This document shows positions 1-11,812 of a DNA stretch of 64,000 nucleotides, in pieces (position 1 is the first letter of the stretch; each line of letters opens with the position of its first letter). A program made the position numbers and the translations under genes. This DNA is from Ceratotherium simum simum. Taxonomy: Eukaryota > Chordata > Mammalia > Perissodactyla > Rhinocerotidae. The notes under the pieces are model-generated. The model saw nothing but the letters and a program-made list of their open reading frames with translations, had not been told where the DNA came from and did not search any database. The DNA is taken from positions 17,831,536-17,895,535 of the forward strand of contig NW_004454166.1 of the NCBI RefSeq assembly GCF_000283155.1, in the 5' to 3' direction.

Positions 1-105
1 AAGAGAATACTATGAAAAGCTATATGCCAACCAATTCGACAATCTGGAAGAAATGGATAAATTCTTAGAATCATACAACCTTCCAAAACTGGACCATAAA
101 CCTTT
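1..105 (+). mobile_element. LINE-1 ORF2 fragment
   Basis: Read from about position 15, the plus strand translates to EYYEKLYANQFDNLEEMDKF and then LESYNLPKL. This matches the linker segment of L1 ORF2 (typical form NLEEMDKFL). The reading leaves L1 homology near 100. It is a truncated, dead fragment cut by the window edge. Confidence 0.85.
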
Positions 106-119
106 TAGAATTCTGGAGG

Positions 120-605
120 AATGTTCCCAGAACTTATATGAAGAAGTGGATCCAAGCAGCACAAGCAGTGGACTCTAGTGGATGCTGTGACAATCTGCAC
201 AGATCTCCTTTCAGGACTGAAAGACTTACTTCCTCAGAAGGTAAGAATGCTGCTGGATGACAGAACTCAGCTGTCAGTCATCTCCAGAGATTGACTTCAG
301 CAGGAAAGAGCTGCCTCACCCAAGATCCTTCCTTCCTTGGACGGCATCCAAGGCCTGGTTGAGGTGGTGCTCTAATGGCCTGGCCCCTTGCTGCAATGCA
401 GGACAACTCAGAAGGGTCATTCCAGTTAGAGAGCTCCCTGTGGGGTTGGTTGAGGCCTTTGTTGAGAGTGCATTATAGCCCAACTTCTCCTTCTGCTCAG
501 TCCTGAGTTCCCGTCTTCCATAGGCGTTCATCCAAGATCATTTTCTAATAAACTTCCTTCATGGTGATCTTTGTCTCAAAATCTTCTTTGGGTGAAACCT
601 AATCT
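120..605 (+). mobile_element. LTR-like remnant (ERVL/MaLR type, uncertain)
   Basis: The segment ends with AATAAA near 549-554 and then a tail of the form cttccttcatggtgatcttt followed by tttgtctcaaaatcttcttt, resembling the R-U5 part of ERVL-type solitary LTRs. The 73-codon frame inside it has no family match. Boundaries and family are uncertain. Confidence 0.35.
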
Positions 606-883
606 TCAATAGCATGTTTGTCAGCTCTGTCCCTGAATGGACTACTGTGATGTGAACCCATTTATGGTTCATGCTTATGATAGAGAAAATCCTCTCTGGA
701 AAAATATTACATTGCCCAGTGACTCTATAATTTTTCACACTCAATGACTTTCAATAAAAAAAACTGCCAAACGTATCAAGAAACAAGATCACAAGGAAAT
801 AACAATCAATAGAAACAGATCAACAGATGACTCGTTGTTTGATTTGTCAAATACAGGCTGTGAAATTACAATTAATATAATTA

Positions 884-932
884 ATATATTATTAATTATT
901 ATATATATTATATAATCAATTATAGTTAATAT
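884..932. repeat. AT-rich low-complexity run
   Basis: The run consists almost only of A and T with repeated taatata/attaatta units. Confidence 0.8.
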
Positions 933-944
933 TTTTCAGAAAAT

Positions 945-1425
945 AATTGCAAGATGAGGGTTTTCAGCTGAGAATTAGAATGTATACAAAAGAATGAAAT
1001 AGAAATTTTAGAACTAAAAAATGCAACAGAAGATTGGACATAGTACAAGAGAGGATTAGTGAATGAGATGAGAGTTTAGCAGAAAATATTCAGGCTCAAA
1101 TATGGAGCTCAAAAAGGATGGAAAATACTAAAAAGATCATTAAGAGGTATATAGACATAGAGAAAAGTTTAGATTTATATATATGTGACCAGGCTCTTCA
1201 AGGGCAAAATGAGAGAGAATGGGTCTGAAGCAACAACTAAAGAGATAACGGCTGAGAATTTTCCAAAATTAGTAAGATAAATTAATCCATAGATACAAGA
1301 AGTGCTACAAATTATAGCAAAATAGATATAAAGAAAACCATATGTTGGCATATCACATTCAAACTGATGAACATAACAGAAAAAAATCTTAGAAGCATCA
1401 AGAAAAAATTTGTTTCTTGCACATA
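945..1425 (+). mobile_element. Old LINE-1 fragment (ORF1 region)
   Basis: The stretch containing gctgagaattttccaaaatt, gtaagataaattaatccata, agatacaagaagtg and later acattcaaactgatgaacat follows the order of the ORF1-proximal region of mammalian L1M elements. It is diverged and has no open frame. Confidence 0.75.
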
Positions 1426-1849
1426 TCCCTTTATAAAGGATCATTTTACGTGAATGATTTACTTGAAATACTTTCATTAGCAATTACCGTAAGGAACAAA
1501 TATATTTTGCCTTAGGTTCTTTGGTAAAGATTGAGGAAGTCTTATTGCAAATAATCTCGATACTTTCAATTTTTGGCTGACTTCTTTTCCACTTTTTCAC
1601 AATCTTTTATCTTGTCAGGTAGCTGACGATGAACTTGTACATGGAATAGGGAAAATGTCAATTCTGACAGTTTCCTGATATTATTATATTTTTTAAAAGT
1701 ATTGCTATAAAGCTAATCCACTGTTCTTTACAGGAATATTTTTAAGCTCCTTGTCCACTTTGTGAGGGTTGGTTTAGTTAAAACCAGATATTAACTTCCA
1801 TAAATCACTTTAATTGGATATAATAAAATGCTACGTGTTAAAACATACA

Positions 1850-2200
1850 CTGAAAATGGTTGCCCAGAATAAAACTACATTTCTCAGCCCCCTTGCAGGT
1901 AGATGTAGCCGTATAATTCAGTACTGGCTAATGAAATTGAGCAGAAGAGGTGTGCGTTATTTCCAAATCGAGCGCTTTATAGGAGAAGGCATGTCCTCTA
2001 TTCTTCACTCCTGGCTAACTGGAATGCAGACAGGATAGTGGGAGCTGGAGCAGCCACCTTTGGCCACAAGATGGAAATTATGTTAAGAGTGACAGAGCCA
2101 CAGGGTAGAATCTGGATCCCTGATGATTATGGAGGCACCATGCCAGCCCTGGAAAGAGAAATAACACGTTAACGTTGTTTGAACCATTGCTAATTTGGGT
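1850..2200 (+). repeat. Interspersed repeat, family not assigned
   Basis: Phrases such as actacatttctcagccccct, tgcaggtag, ggctaatgaaattgagcaga and gccacaagatgg belong to a common eutherian repeat that I recognise but cannot name securely. The copies at 6235-6620 and 27890-28260 look like the same or a related family in the other orientation. The 74-codon frame inside has no coding support. Confidence 0.45.
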
Positions 2201-2834
2201 CCATGTTACATCAACCAAACCTATAGTCTGTTTAGTGTGGCCATAAAGCAGGTAGTACCATTGTCATCTTGGGACACCAAGATGATTGTTGACAGGAGGA
2301 TTGTTGATAGGAGTCCAGGATGTGAGGCTAGAGCATAGCCATTATGAACAAAGCTCTGCCCAGAGAGCCATAACTTCTGTTTCTCCTCAGATACCTGTTT
2401 CGGCAGATGCATTCCTATGGCTCGCGGCTCACCTTGTGTGTTTTTGCCTAGTCCTTTGGCAGACATAAGTCATTGTAAAGAAGAGGATGAAAAAGAACCC
2501 ATGGAGATTTTTCCCTAAAGGTTTCAGTTTGAAAACAATTGGTCCTTTTTTTCCCTTTTCTGAGAAAGTTTGAGATGATCTCTCAGCCAATAAATCCAGA
2601 AGTGAATAGCATTGTGAGTGTGTGACTCACTCAAATAATTTCACATCATTAAATGCTTCTTTGGAAATTTGGAGCTGTTCATCATCCCTCTGGTGGAAAG
2701 TAGGGAAATGGCAAGATAATTCATAAGGAAATTCCAGGTAATGCATCTTTTCTAAGTTCTCAGCTGTCCCCGTGGGGCCCTGGGTGGAGAAAAGGTCATC
2801 TTTTGATGAAGTCACATCAAGTCAGAGTCAATTT

Positions 2835-3000
2835 CTTCACCTATAAAGTGGGACACCTATACTCAGTTGGGGCAAGAATTATCTTCCCCAGTCATGTAGA
2901 GGATTTGCATGAATTGGCAAAGATCACACAAATAGTATGTGACAGAGATGAAGCTTGAACCCAAGTCTTTTGAGACAAAGTGCAATGTTCTGTCTCAGAT
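2835..3000. repeat. MIR-like fragments
   Basis: A sense MIR phrase (tttcttcacctataaagtgg) is followed by an antisense MIR core with gatcacacaaatagtatgtg and cttgaacccaagtct. These may be two abutting diverged MIRs. Confidence 0.5.
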
Positions 3001-3219
3001 CCGTTTAGAGAGGCTGCCTATAGCTGAAAGAAGCCAGAGGAGCCTTCTGTGAAGTCACTTAACTGGAGTGAAGGGTGGTTGGATGAAGGCAGACTTGACA
3101 TGATGCTGAGATGCTGCCCTTAGGAGGAGCTTCAGAGCAGAGCTTGCGATGGTCCTGGGTTGGACTTGGAAAACTAGAACCTCCAAATAGGAACCAGACA
3201 AATGCCTTAAAAGGGCTCA

Positions 3220-3440
3220 TGTCCTTTAGACAAGCAGTTCTCTTCTCGGGATTCATCTGAAGGAGAGCTTCATGGTTATGAGCATGTGTATCCACATGGA
3301 TAGCCATAGCAGAATTGCTTGTAATATTAATGCAGTGGAAACAGCCTAAATGTCCAACAATAGGCAATTTAAAAGTAAAGCCTGGCACGACCATACAATG
3401 AAATATTGCATATCCAGTAAAAATGATGATGAGTTGTTCT
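3220..3440 (+). mobile_element. LINE-1 (L1ME-type) 3' region fragment
   Basis: The phrases ggaaacagcctaaatgtcca, acaataggcaattt and catacaatgaaatattgca are characteristic of the 3' region of L1ME elements. Confidence 0.75.
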
Positions 3441-4200
3441 TAATTTGTGGTTTATGGTCCTTTTTGAAACTCCAAGAACCGTGGATCTTATCTCCAGTAA
3501 AAGCCATGTATGCACACACACAGAAATTTCAGCTTGCTATTTCAGAGGGCCTCTCAATTCTCCTGAAGACAGTTCATGGGACGCTCTGTTAAGAATCCCT
3601 GTGTTAGGTGTATTTCTAATGACCTGGAAAGGTGTTTGTGCACAGCATAAGTTTTGTTTGAAAAAAATAGTTTGCAAAATGCAGGTAGGTGACAAAATTT
3701 TATTAAAAAATGTAAATATCTTTCTACCTAGAAAAGAATCTGGAAGTTGGCAGTTGTGCAAGTAGGATGCACAGGACAGAGCTCAGAGCTCTAAGGACTC
3801 CAGAAGAGGCCAGGTGTGTGGCAAGCGTACCCAAGGGCCCCATCTTCTGTTGAGATATGCCCAAGGGCCTGGCCCTCCTGATCCGAGGGACCCTGTCCCT
3901 GCTCTGGTTGGGGAGTGCAGACCTGAACAATTACATGAGCACAGTCACTTCTTTCGTGTGCAGGCTCTAGAGAGCCTGCAGAGCTCTCCCTAGAGTATGA
4001 CATTGAGTCTCAGTTGCCAGAGTGACCTTGGGAAATGGGAGCATATCCAAGGGAGGAGGACAAGGTCGAGGTGGCCAGGGTCCCTGCAAAGGATGAATTA
4101 GTGTAAGACCCTAGGAATCTAGCCAGGAGAAGAGATGACTAAGGATGGGCTAGGTCATTGTCTTCACGTATTTGAAGGCTGTCATGGAGAAGAGGGGCTA
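3441..4200. other. Intergenic, no feature recognised
   Basis: Several overlapping short open frames occur on both strands between 3445 and 4003, but none has a start context, splice signal or family pattern. I assign nothing here. Confidence 0.6.
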
Positions 4201-4269
4201 CAGTTTTTGTGTAATAATTTAAACCAATGTATATTATGCATTATGCCCTAGGCCTTGTGCTAAGAGCTG

Positions 4270-4560
4270 GAGAAAAAGACAATGCAGTTTCTCCTATGTA
4301 ATAGGGAAAGATAGGGGCTTTAACAAAGCATCCCAATATGGTCTGATACATGCTATATAATAAAGATATGTAGGAGAGCTCCAGGAAAATAAAGGAGCAA
4401 ATGAACTTCGTTGCCTGGGGAAGTTGCAGTGGAGTTTAAGTATTACGATACTTTTCCAGGCTTCGAAAAGTGACCAAGAGAATTGCAGGCAGAAAGAACA
4501 ACATATACAAAGGTCAGAGGCGTGAGAAGTAGATTGCATAGAGGAGAGAGGAGAGAGAGA
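4270..4560 (+). repeat. Possible ancient interspersed repeat
   Basis: The order gcaggcagaaagaacaacat, caaaggtcagaggcgtgaga resembles the repeat seen at 35455-35800 and 51660-51925. It is strongly diverged. Confidence 0.3.
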
Positions 4561-4569
4561 AGGCTGGAG

Positions 4570-5755
4570 ATTTAGGCGGCTTCCAAAGTGTGAAGATTCT
4601 CAAATTCTGTGCTAAAACATTTAAACTTGTGCTATGGGAGCCATAGAAACTATCACCTCTCCCCCGTCCTATGATGAAACTAGGTCCAATGATGGCAGGT
4701 ACAATGAGTCAGAATTGCTTTAGGAGAGAATGACTCTGCATCAGGCAGAGGCTTGTCAACCCCTTGTTGGAGATAGATCAGAGAGACAACTACCAGATGG
4801 GGCATTTGACAGGACTTTATGATCCCTTCTACCCCAAAGACTGGCCCCAGCTTTTCAGGGAGATGTATTTGCATGTCTCTCTCTCTCTGAATGAAACAGC
4901 CTGGAGGTACTATATATTTTTGCTTTCTAACTTAGCAAACTTTTTATTATCTTAATAGCTGGTACCAGAATTAATCTATGAAGAGATCATTCTTATTTAG
5001 AAAGATCGTTATGTCAAGTCACTCTGAGTGGCAGGTAAGACCTGTCACAAGGGGCTTGGTAGGAGCTCAAGGAAAAGAAAAGCAATGGTTAAGCTGTGTA
5101 GCCTGGGATTATAGGAGGAATATAGAGATATGTATCTCTCTATATATCATTGAGGAAGAGGAGAGAGCAGGGGCATATAAGGGAGTTGGGGGAGAAGGGA
5201 CTGGCAAGATGGTGTATGGTTGAGCACTACACGGGGGGAAGCCAGAGCCACCAGGTTAAAGCTGCAGGTTGCCAAAATGCTCAAGCTGCCTGGCTGAGAG
5301 GGCACATGGGGGCTTCAATGACACCAGTGCTCCGCTCTTCAACTCGTGCTCCCCGGCTCTATGAACTCATGGAGGGAGTGTCTTTACAGCCTGGTGGTGA
5401 CCCTGGGAAAAGCATCCTATGGAAATTCCCTCTTGGTAGGGTGGCCAAAGGAAAGTTTCACAAGAGAGATGCCTACTGTTCACTTTAAAGTCATTCTATC
5501 TCCTACATTAGTCTTCAAGTAAGCGTCTTCCACTTAGCAGCTCTTTGTGTAAGATGCCACACGTGTGTGTGTATGTGTGTGTAGAAATTGGGGAAGGGCT
5601 GGATTTCATGTCTGGGTTGTAGCAATGTGGAATAAACAGCACTTGCAGAATCAGGAACCCAGATTTGGAGACATCAGAATGCAGTCTCCCACTGGAAATC
5701 TGCAGAAATCTTACAGGCCCTGGTTTTCCACGGAGCATGCAGTTAATGATTGAGA
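4570..5755. other. Intergenic, little recognisable
   Basis: A short GT-rich run at 5561-5582 is the only clear element. The 112-codon frame at 5150-5488 lies in GA-rich sequence without coding features. Confidence 0.55.
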
Positions 5756-6060
5756 AACTTTATCTGGATTTTAAAGGGCAGGGAGGAAGCAAGTGACAGC
5801 AGGATAACATTTCATTGTTTTGGTGCCTCCAGCAAGATGTCCTTGATAAATTTATTTTATGGCTGTCTGTCTCTTGCTCGAGTAAGCTGTTATTGCATCA
5901 ATAGTAGTTTACACAAATCATTGAGGTTTTAAGGAAGCAATTTAAAACACCAGTTGTATAAGTGAGATTCTTATCTCCAGGATCCGAAGGTGAATAGTTC
6001 ATTTACACACCATATCTTCTGGAATGTATTTTTGTAGACTTTGTCATTGGATGAGCCAGC
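5755..6060. promoter_or_regulatory. Low-repeat block, possible conserved non-coding element
   Basis: This block shows no transposon similarity. It carries AT-rich motifs (gataaatttattttatggc, ttgcatcaatagtag) of the kind bound by homeodomain and FOX factors. Function is only a guess from composition and lack of repeats. Confidence 0.2.
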
Positions 6061-6089
6061 TGAGTGCAATGCACAGTATGGAGGGTAGA

Positions 6090-6180
6090 CAGTTGGAAGC
6101 CCTGGGTTCAAGACCCAGCTCTCATGCTAAGTTGCTGTGTGAATCTGGACATACTCGAGCCCTCTTTGGTATATAATTGT
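6090..6180 (+). repeat. MIR fragment
   Basis: The phrases ccctgggttcaagacccagc and gttgctgtgtgaatctgga match the MIR core. Confidence 0.75.
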
Positions 6181-6234
6181 CCTGTGATATAGGAGTGTTG
6201 AACGAAAATGATCTTCAGCATCTGTGTTAATTAA

Positions 6235-6620
6235 GACTAGATTAGTTGTACAAAACAGTGACTTAAATAGGATAGAAATGCCTTTCTTCCTCATTTAGAA
6301 GTCTCAAGATGGGCTATAGATCTCTCTAAGAAATGCTTAAGGACCCAGGAGCCTTTTGTTTTTCCAAAAGGCGGGAAAGTATAAAGAGCCAAGAACATAT
6401 AACCCCTAATGATTAAACAGAACCTGGAAGCTGCACATAGCATTTCAACTCACATCCTCTTGGCTGTAACTCTGTCCTATGGGCTCATCTAGCTGCAAAA
6501 TAGACCGGGGAATAGAGTTTTTATTCTTAGCTGCTACGATGCCAGCTGAAAACTGGGATTCCATTACTCTGAGAGAGGAAGAGAATGGGTATTGCAGAAC
6601 AGTTAGAAGTCTCTGCCAAG
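6235..6620 (-). repeat. Interspersed repeat, family not assigned
   Basis: The stretch begins ttaattaagactagattagt and runs through agtttttattcttagctgct and gttagaagtctctgcca. It resembles the same eutherian repeat family as 27890-28260, in the same orientation as that copy. Confidence 0.45.
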
Positions 6621-6764
6621 AGTTCCTTCCAGACCTAACAATCTAGGATTCTAGGTCTTATTTATAGTTTGGTTGATCAGATATCAAATCATCCTCCATC
6701 TATAGGACATTCTTCACTGTGTGAGAGTCAAGATGCCTTTGATCACAGAATTAGCAGGTAGTAT

Positions 6765-7065
6765 AGACCTGGGCTGTCGCATAGAAACATAATGTGAGCC
6801 ACATAGAAATTTTAAAATTTCTGTTAGCCACAGTAAAGAAATCAAAAGAAACAGGTGAAATTAATTTTAATAATATATTTCATTTAACACAATCATGTAA
6901 CCAATGTAAACAGTTATTAAAGTTTTACATTCCTGTTTTCATAGCAAATCTTTGAAATTCAGGTTGTAGTTTATACTTGCAGCACATCTTAGTTTGAACC
7001 AGCCACATTTCATGTGCTCAATAACCACATGTGTCCAGGGGCCACCCTGTAAGACAGTACAGTTA
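6765..7065 (+). mobile_element. Non-autonomous DNA transposon (hAT-like) copy
   Basis: It contains aatgtgagccacatagaaat, caggtgaaattaattttaat, aatatatttcatttaaca and, near the end, ccacatttcatgtgctcaat followed by accacatgtg. This ordered set belongs to a common eutherian short DNA transposon; I am sure of the repeat and less sure of the class. Confidence 0.6.
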
Positions 7066-7346
7066 TAGATTGTGTCTACTAGAACAACGCCACCATTGTA
7101 TGCACATGTACATTACTTTGTTATAAAGGGAATCTGCTAATTAATTAATGCAGATTTAATTCAGTAGTGTAATCTGCATGAATACGAAAGAGAGTATTAT
7201 CTTTTCCCCTGAGGCTTGCTATAGATAAGTGACCATAGGCTATTCACTTTCTGGATCATCACGGGTCTAACCAAATGCCCAGACTAGCCAAGTCAGGTAG
7301 AATCCAGCTCTGTCACTTACCAGCTACGTCATCAGTGTAAGATGCT

Positions 7347-7644
7347 CCGGCTGGCCCCGTGGCATAGCAGTTAAGCTTGCATGTTCCACTTCAGCGGCCC
7401 AGGGTTCACTGGTTCGGTTCCCACACATGGACTTATTCACCACTCGTCAAGCCATGCTGAGGTGGCATCCCACATAGAAGAACTAGACGGACCTACAACT
7501 AGGATATACAACTATGTACTGAGCCTTTGGGGAGATAAAAGAAAAAAAAAAAAAAGAGGAAGATTGACAACAGATGTTAGCTCAGGGCCAATCTTCCTCA
7601 AAAAAAAAAAAAAAGGAAACACACACACACACACACACACAAGA
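7347..7644 (+). mobile_element. ERE SINE (equine tRNA-derived)
   Basis: It starts ccggctggccccgtggcata, keeps box-like parts (cagttaagc, ggttcggttccc), then gatgttagctcagggccaat and an A-rich tail followed by (CA)n. It is flanked by the target-site duplication gtaagatgct at 7337-7346 and 7645-7654. This element points to a perissodactyl genome. The open frame 7381-7686 is this SINE read through, not a gene. Confidence 0.95.
7618..7642. repeat. (CA)n microsatellite in the ERE tail
   Basis: A CA run follows the A-tail of the ERE and probably expanded from it. Confidence 0.9.
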
Positions 7645-8199
7645 GTAAGATGCTTAATTCCTCTGAGACCAAGTCCTTATCTGTAAAAATGTCACATATT
7701 GAGGTATTGTTTTTTAAAAAATTTTATCTTTTTGAAGCTGAACTCAGCAGAAATAGCACTGGACCAAGAATAAAACATTAGGATTGTAGCTTCAACTTTT
7801 CCCTGACACTGTGAGACTGACAATCTTGGCCTCTCTCTGCATCTAACTTTTCCCATTTTGAAAGCTGGACATGGGGGCGATATATTAGATGCTTACCGAT
7901 TTGTCTTTTTTCTTTTCAAATGGAATCACTTGACATTAAAATAAAACTAAAATATTCACATTTCCGGGATATGATCAGGGAGATGATTGTTTTCTCAACT
8001 TCCAACTACTTCCAATAATTTCCTAAAAGAGAGAAGTGAGATCTGGAAGGTTGACACATCCATAGTAATACGGTGTTTGTAAATAAACACATTCTTTGGA
8101 AGGAGGAGTGGGAAGGATCAGGTAGAAATATCTCTTATGGTTGTGACTGAGCCTTTAGCATAAAGGTTGAAGAAAACCTCTAGGAAGTGTATGTTGAGG

Positions 8200-8550
8200 A
8201 ATCTTTCTGGAAGCCAATTTGGCAACATGTATTGAAAGACACAAAATGTATACCTCCTTTCATGTAACAATTTTATGTTTAAGAATTTAAGGAAACAATC
8301 TGATGTTCACAAAGATTTGTTTACTCAAGCATTCATTGCTCTATTACTGACGCCACCAGCAAGTTGGAAATACTCTGGCTATAAAAAATAAGGAAATAGT
8401 CAAAAAGTTATGGTACGGGCATATGTGAAAATATTATTAAGCCACTAAAAGCCATATTTTCAAAGAATACTTAGTGACGTAGGGAAAAGCTTCACTACAA
8501 CGTTGAACAATAAAAGATCACTAACAGTATGTACAACATGGTTCCAACCC
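8200..8550 (+). mobile_element. LINE-1 (L1ME-type) 3' region fragment
   Basis: Ordered phrases tgttcacaaagatttgttta, gttggaaatactctggctat, gttatggtacgggcatatg and cagtatgtacaacatggttc fit the 3' region of L1ME elements. Confidence 0.75.
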
Positions 8551-8683
8551 TCTTTTTAAACTGACTCCTTCCCAGAGGGTCCCCCCACGGTCTCTGCCCT
8601 TGTTTTCCTGTCTTCTGCTCTCTGCTTCTCGCGTCCTCTTCATATGTCCTCAGAGTGAATCTTCGTTTTCTTATAGTTCAGGG

Positions 8684-8905
8684 TTCTTAACCTTGACACT
8701 TCTGATATTGTGGGCTGGATGATCCCTTGCTGCAGGCAGGGCAGGGCTGCTCTGTGCTTTGTAAGATGCTGAGCAGCAACCCTGGCCTCTCACTAGACAC
8801 CAATGGCACTCTCCTCCCAGTTGAGAGGACCAAAATATTCCCAGACATTGCCAAATGTCCCCTTGGGGGTTGAACCACACACCCTCTTCTCCGGTTTGGT
8901 GATCA
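8684..8905 (-). mobile_element. MER20-like hAT element
   Basis: The reverse complement reads like ggggacatttggcaatgtct, then a middle section with tctagtgagaggccagg and an end near gttaagaaccctg, the layout of MER20. MER20 copies are known to act as regulatory elements in endometrial cells, but nothing here shows activity. The minus-strand frames at 8671-8910 are this repeat. Confidence 0.7.
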
Positions 8906-8909
8906 TCCA

Positions 8910-9930
8910 AGTTTGGTGATTATTAAATTATTCTTGCCAGTGGGAGGTTGAAACTGAGGATTCTTCCTGACCCCCCTCCTCACTCAAATGCATTCTCTTA
9001 CTCCAGGATAACACAAATATTAATTCTCTAAGACAGCCCCATCTATGTGCACAGTAGGCATTTCCCTCCATGGAGCATTCTTGGCATGGAACTGTCTCCA
9101 CCATGGGAGCACGGCTCTGTGAGTATGCAGAGCAGTCTTTCCTCTCTTGATTCATCCCCTGGTTTCCAGTGTGAGTGGAGATGCCTGCACTCCTAGAGCT
9201 CAGTGATCAGGACTTGAAGCTGAGGCCCAACATGAATTTACCGTTGTTCTAGAACATGCCTGCCCAGAAAGACAAAGCTGTAAACCAGTAAATAGCTTCA
9301 TTGTTAGCCTCAAGCACCTCCTGAAACCCATTTATCTTGCTTGGGACAGTTGGATGCTCTTCTGGGCAAATACCACCCTTCCCAGGACAATAGATTGTTC
9401 AGCTGGCTCTTGCTAATCAAACAACCGTTTACTCAGGAGCACTTCCCTCAGGACTCTGGCCTTTCTGTGTCCTCCAATCCCAAGGCATCAGGACAAAGAT
9501 CTGCCTGAAACACTCAAATCCAGATCCCCTATAAATGTCACCCTTGACCTCCCCTTTCTGAGACATGCAAAGACTCTTTCAAGGTAGTATTATCCCTTAT
9601 GTGCCAGCAAAAACTCAACTTTGCCTGATAAATGGAGGTCTCTTTGGGAAACTGCCATTTCTCCCAGGGCCAGCCTACTTTTAAAGAAGTGTTGCCATCA
9701 TACAGCAGGGTCCCAATGATGCTTACAGAAAGACCAAAAGGGAATTTTGAAACAGCAGCTTTTCTGTACCTTTGTCCAGATAACATTCCCAGTCGTGGTA
9801 TCCCCACACCACACTCTATAAGTAGAAAGGAGGTGACAGGAAGATTGATGATCCTCCTGCCCAAGAGATTGAGTGCAAGTGGAATAGAGTCGGGGCCACA
9901 AGTTTCATAAGCATAGAAAAAAGAAAAGCA
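8910..9930. other. Intergenic, no gene recognised
   Basis: Open frames of 92 to 167 codons overlap at 9538-10041, but they run into a CA/TG microsatellite and have no domain signature. I treat them as chance. Confidence 0.6.
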
Positions 9931-9936
9931 TAGAAA

Positions 9937-9976
9937 CACACACACATAAATACACACACACATGTATACACACAGG
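9937..9976. repeat. (CA)n-rich microsatellite
   Basis: Imperfect CA run interrupted by TA and GC steps. Confidence 0.85.
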
Positions 9977-10504
9977 CATGCCATGGAATTATGGATTATT
10001 TTATTTTTATACTTTTTCATATTTAAAATTTTTTTCTTCATGAAGATGCCTTCCTGCTGGTCAAAATAATTACTGTTATAATTTTAGATGAAAGAAATAT
10101 GTTAGTATAATTCTTTCTTAGAATATACTGGGAGATCCAGGATATTGGCTTCATGGAAGTGCCAAAGAAGTCAAAGACTTAATCCTGGAGATCTTCCTTT
10201 TTCTGCACGGTTCAGGCAAGCAAAGACTTCTTCAGAGTTGAGAGTGTGTCAATTGTACCAAGTATTAATTTGAAATATGAATGAAAAAGTTCGTAATTAC
10301 TTTTCCTTTTTTCCCCTCACATTTCTTTAATAATTTCACGGCTGCTAGTAAATGCACTCAGCCCTGAGATGAGGTGGGTCAGCTCTGGAACATATGACAG
10401 GACACAGTGACCAGGCACTAAAATAAGCCATACGGTTGATCCCCAGGGACATGGATGGATTAATGAACTGTGTATGCCCTTGATCATTGTAAAGGTCGCT
10501 GTAA

Positions 10505-10705
10505 AGAACCCTCTGGGTTTGACTTCAGCTCTACCACTTACTAATTTGTGACCACGTGAAAATTCTTCACATTTTGACTACAGTTTCTTCAACTGCAAAG
10601 ACGAGATATCTGTACCTGCCCGGGGAACCTCTTAGGTTTGTTGTAAAGACCAAAAGAGATAATGGATATATACATGTTCAGGAAACAGTTCAAATGCATA
10701 GTATT
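10505..10705 (+). repeat. MIR
   Basis: Near full-length diverged MIR with gctctaccacttactaattt, gtttcttcaactgcaaagac and ttgttgtaaagacc. Confidence 0.75.
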
Positions 10706-11119
10706 ATGAGAATACCTCTCAATTTTTCAAATGTCTCATTGATTGATATTAACATAGATTAAGATAATCAGCCCACACCCAGTTTAAATGCTGGGGCTAT
10801 TTAGCTCTGTGGGATGGCTTGAGGCAGATACAGGAATTTGGGGATCTCCACCTTATCTTGGAGCACCTTGGCCTGGCACAACACCAGGGACCCGGCTGGA
10901 GGCCCCCAACTTGGAGCCTGGTTCCCCCAGGGCTGTGTGAGTGCTGAGTATGCCTGCTGAGAGCATACCTAGGAGGAGCGTTTAGGAATGCTTGCCACAG
11001 CTGCCCACTATCCCTCGTTAACATTTTATGCCTAGCATGTAATCCACAAATCGGACTTTCCAGGGTGGAGTCAGAGGAACGAGGAGGAGCTCCTGTGCCC
11101 GCTATTTATTTATGGTGTG

Positions 11120-11300
11120 CCCACCAGGTTCTAGTAAATGTTATCTCTTGTAATACACAGAGAGACACTAGTATAAAGTCTACGTGATTGTACCCATTTA
11201 CGAGCTTCAAGAGTTTCAGTAATTTGCCCCAGGTCACAGAGGTCATCAATAGCAGAGCAAGAATTCACACCCAGCTGTGTAAATTCCATTCGACCTTATT
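11120..11300 (-). repeat. MIR
   Basis: Antisense MIR with taatttgccccaggtcacag, agcagagcaagaattcacac and cccagctgtg. Confidence 0.8.
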
Positions 11301-11317
11301 CTATCTGAGATCCTCGA

Positions 11318-11812
11318 TGGCCCTCGACTTAACGATGTTTCGATTTAAGATTTTTCGACTCTACGATGGTGCAAAAGCAATAAGCATTCATGTACTTAGA
11401 ATAGAAGATATGTACTTTTAAGTTTGAATTTTGATCTTTTCTCGGGCTAGCGAAATGCCATACAATACTCTGTGGCAGCAAGCTGCAGCTTCCAGACAGC
11501 CATGTGATCACGAGAGTAAACAAGTGATATACCCACAACTATTCTGTATCCAGAAAACCAATCTGTTTTTCATTTTCAGTACAGTGTTCAATAAATTACG
11601 TGAGATATTCAACACTTTATTAAAAAATAGGCTTTGTGGTAGATGATTTTGCCCAACTGTAGGCTAATGTAAGTGTTCTGAGCATGTTTAAGCTAGGCTA
11701 GGCTAGGCTGTGAGGATTAGGTGTATTAAATGCATTTTTGACTTACAATATTTTCAACTTAAGATGGGTTTATCGGGATACAATCCCATCGTAAGTCGAG
11801 GAAGATCTGTAA
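11318..11812. mobile_element. Tigger/pogo-like DNA transposon with inverted termini
   Basis: The left end (ccctcgacttaacgatg at 11321-11337) and the right end (catcgtaagtcgagg at 11789-11801 region) are inverted copies. The interior has ccaatctgtttttcattttc, ttcaataaattacgtgagat and cccaactgtaggctaatgta, all typical of one eutherian Tigger-derived MITE. At about 490 nt it looks nearly complete and cannot encode a transposase. Confidence 0.8.

Noticed and set aside
9538..10041. Minus-strand frame of 167 codons
   Set aside because: Its start lies in a TG/CA microsatellite and AT-rich sequence (low-complexity Cys/Val/Tyr peptide). No family match; other frames overlap.
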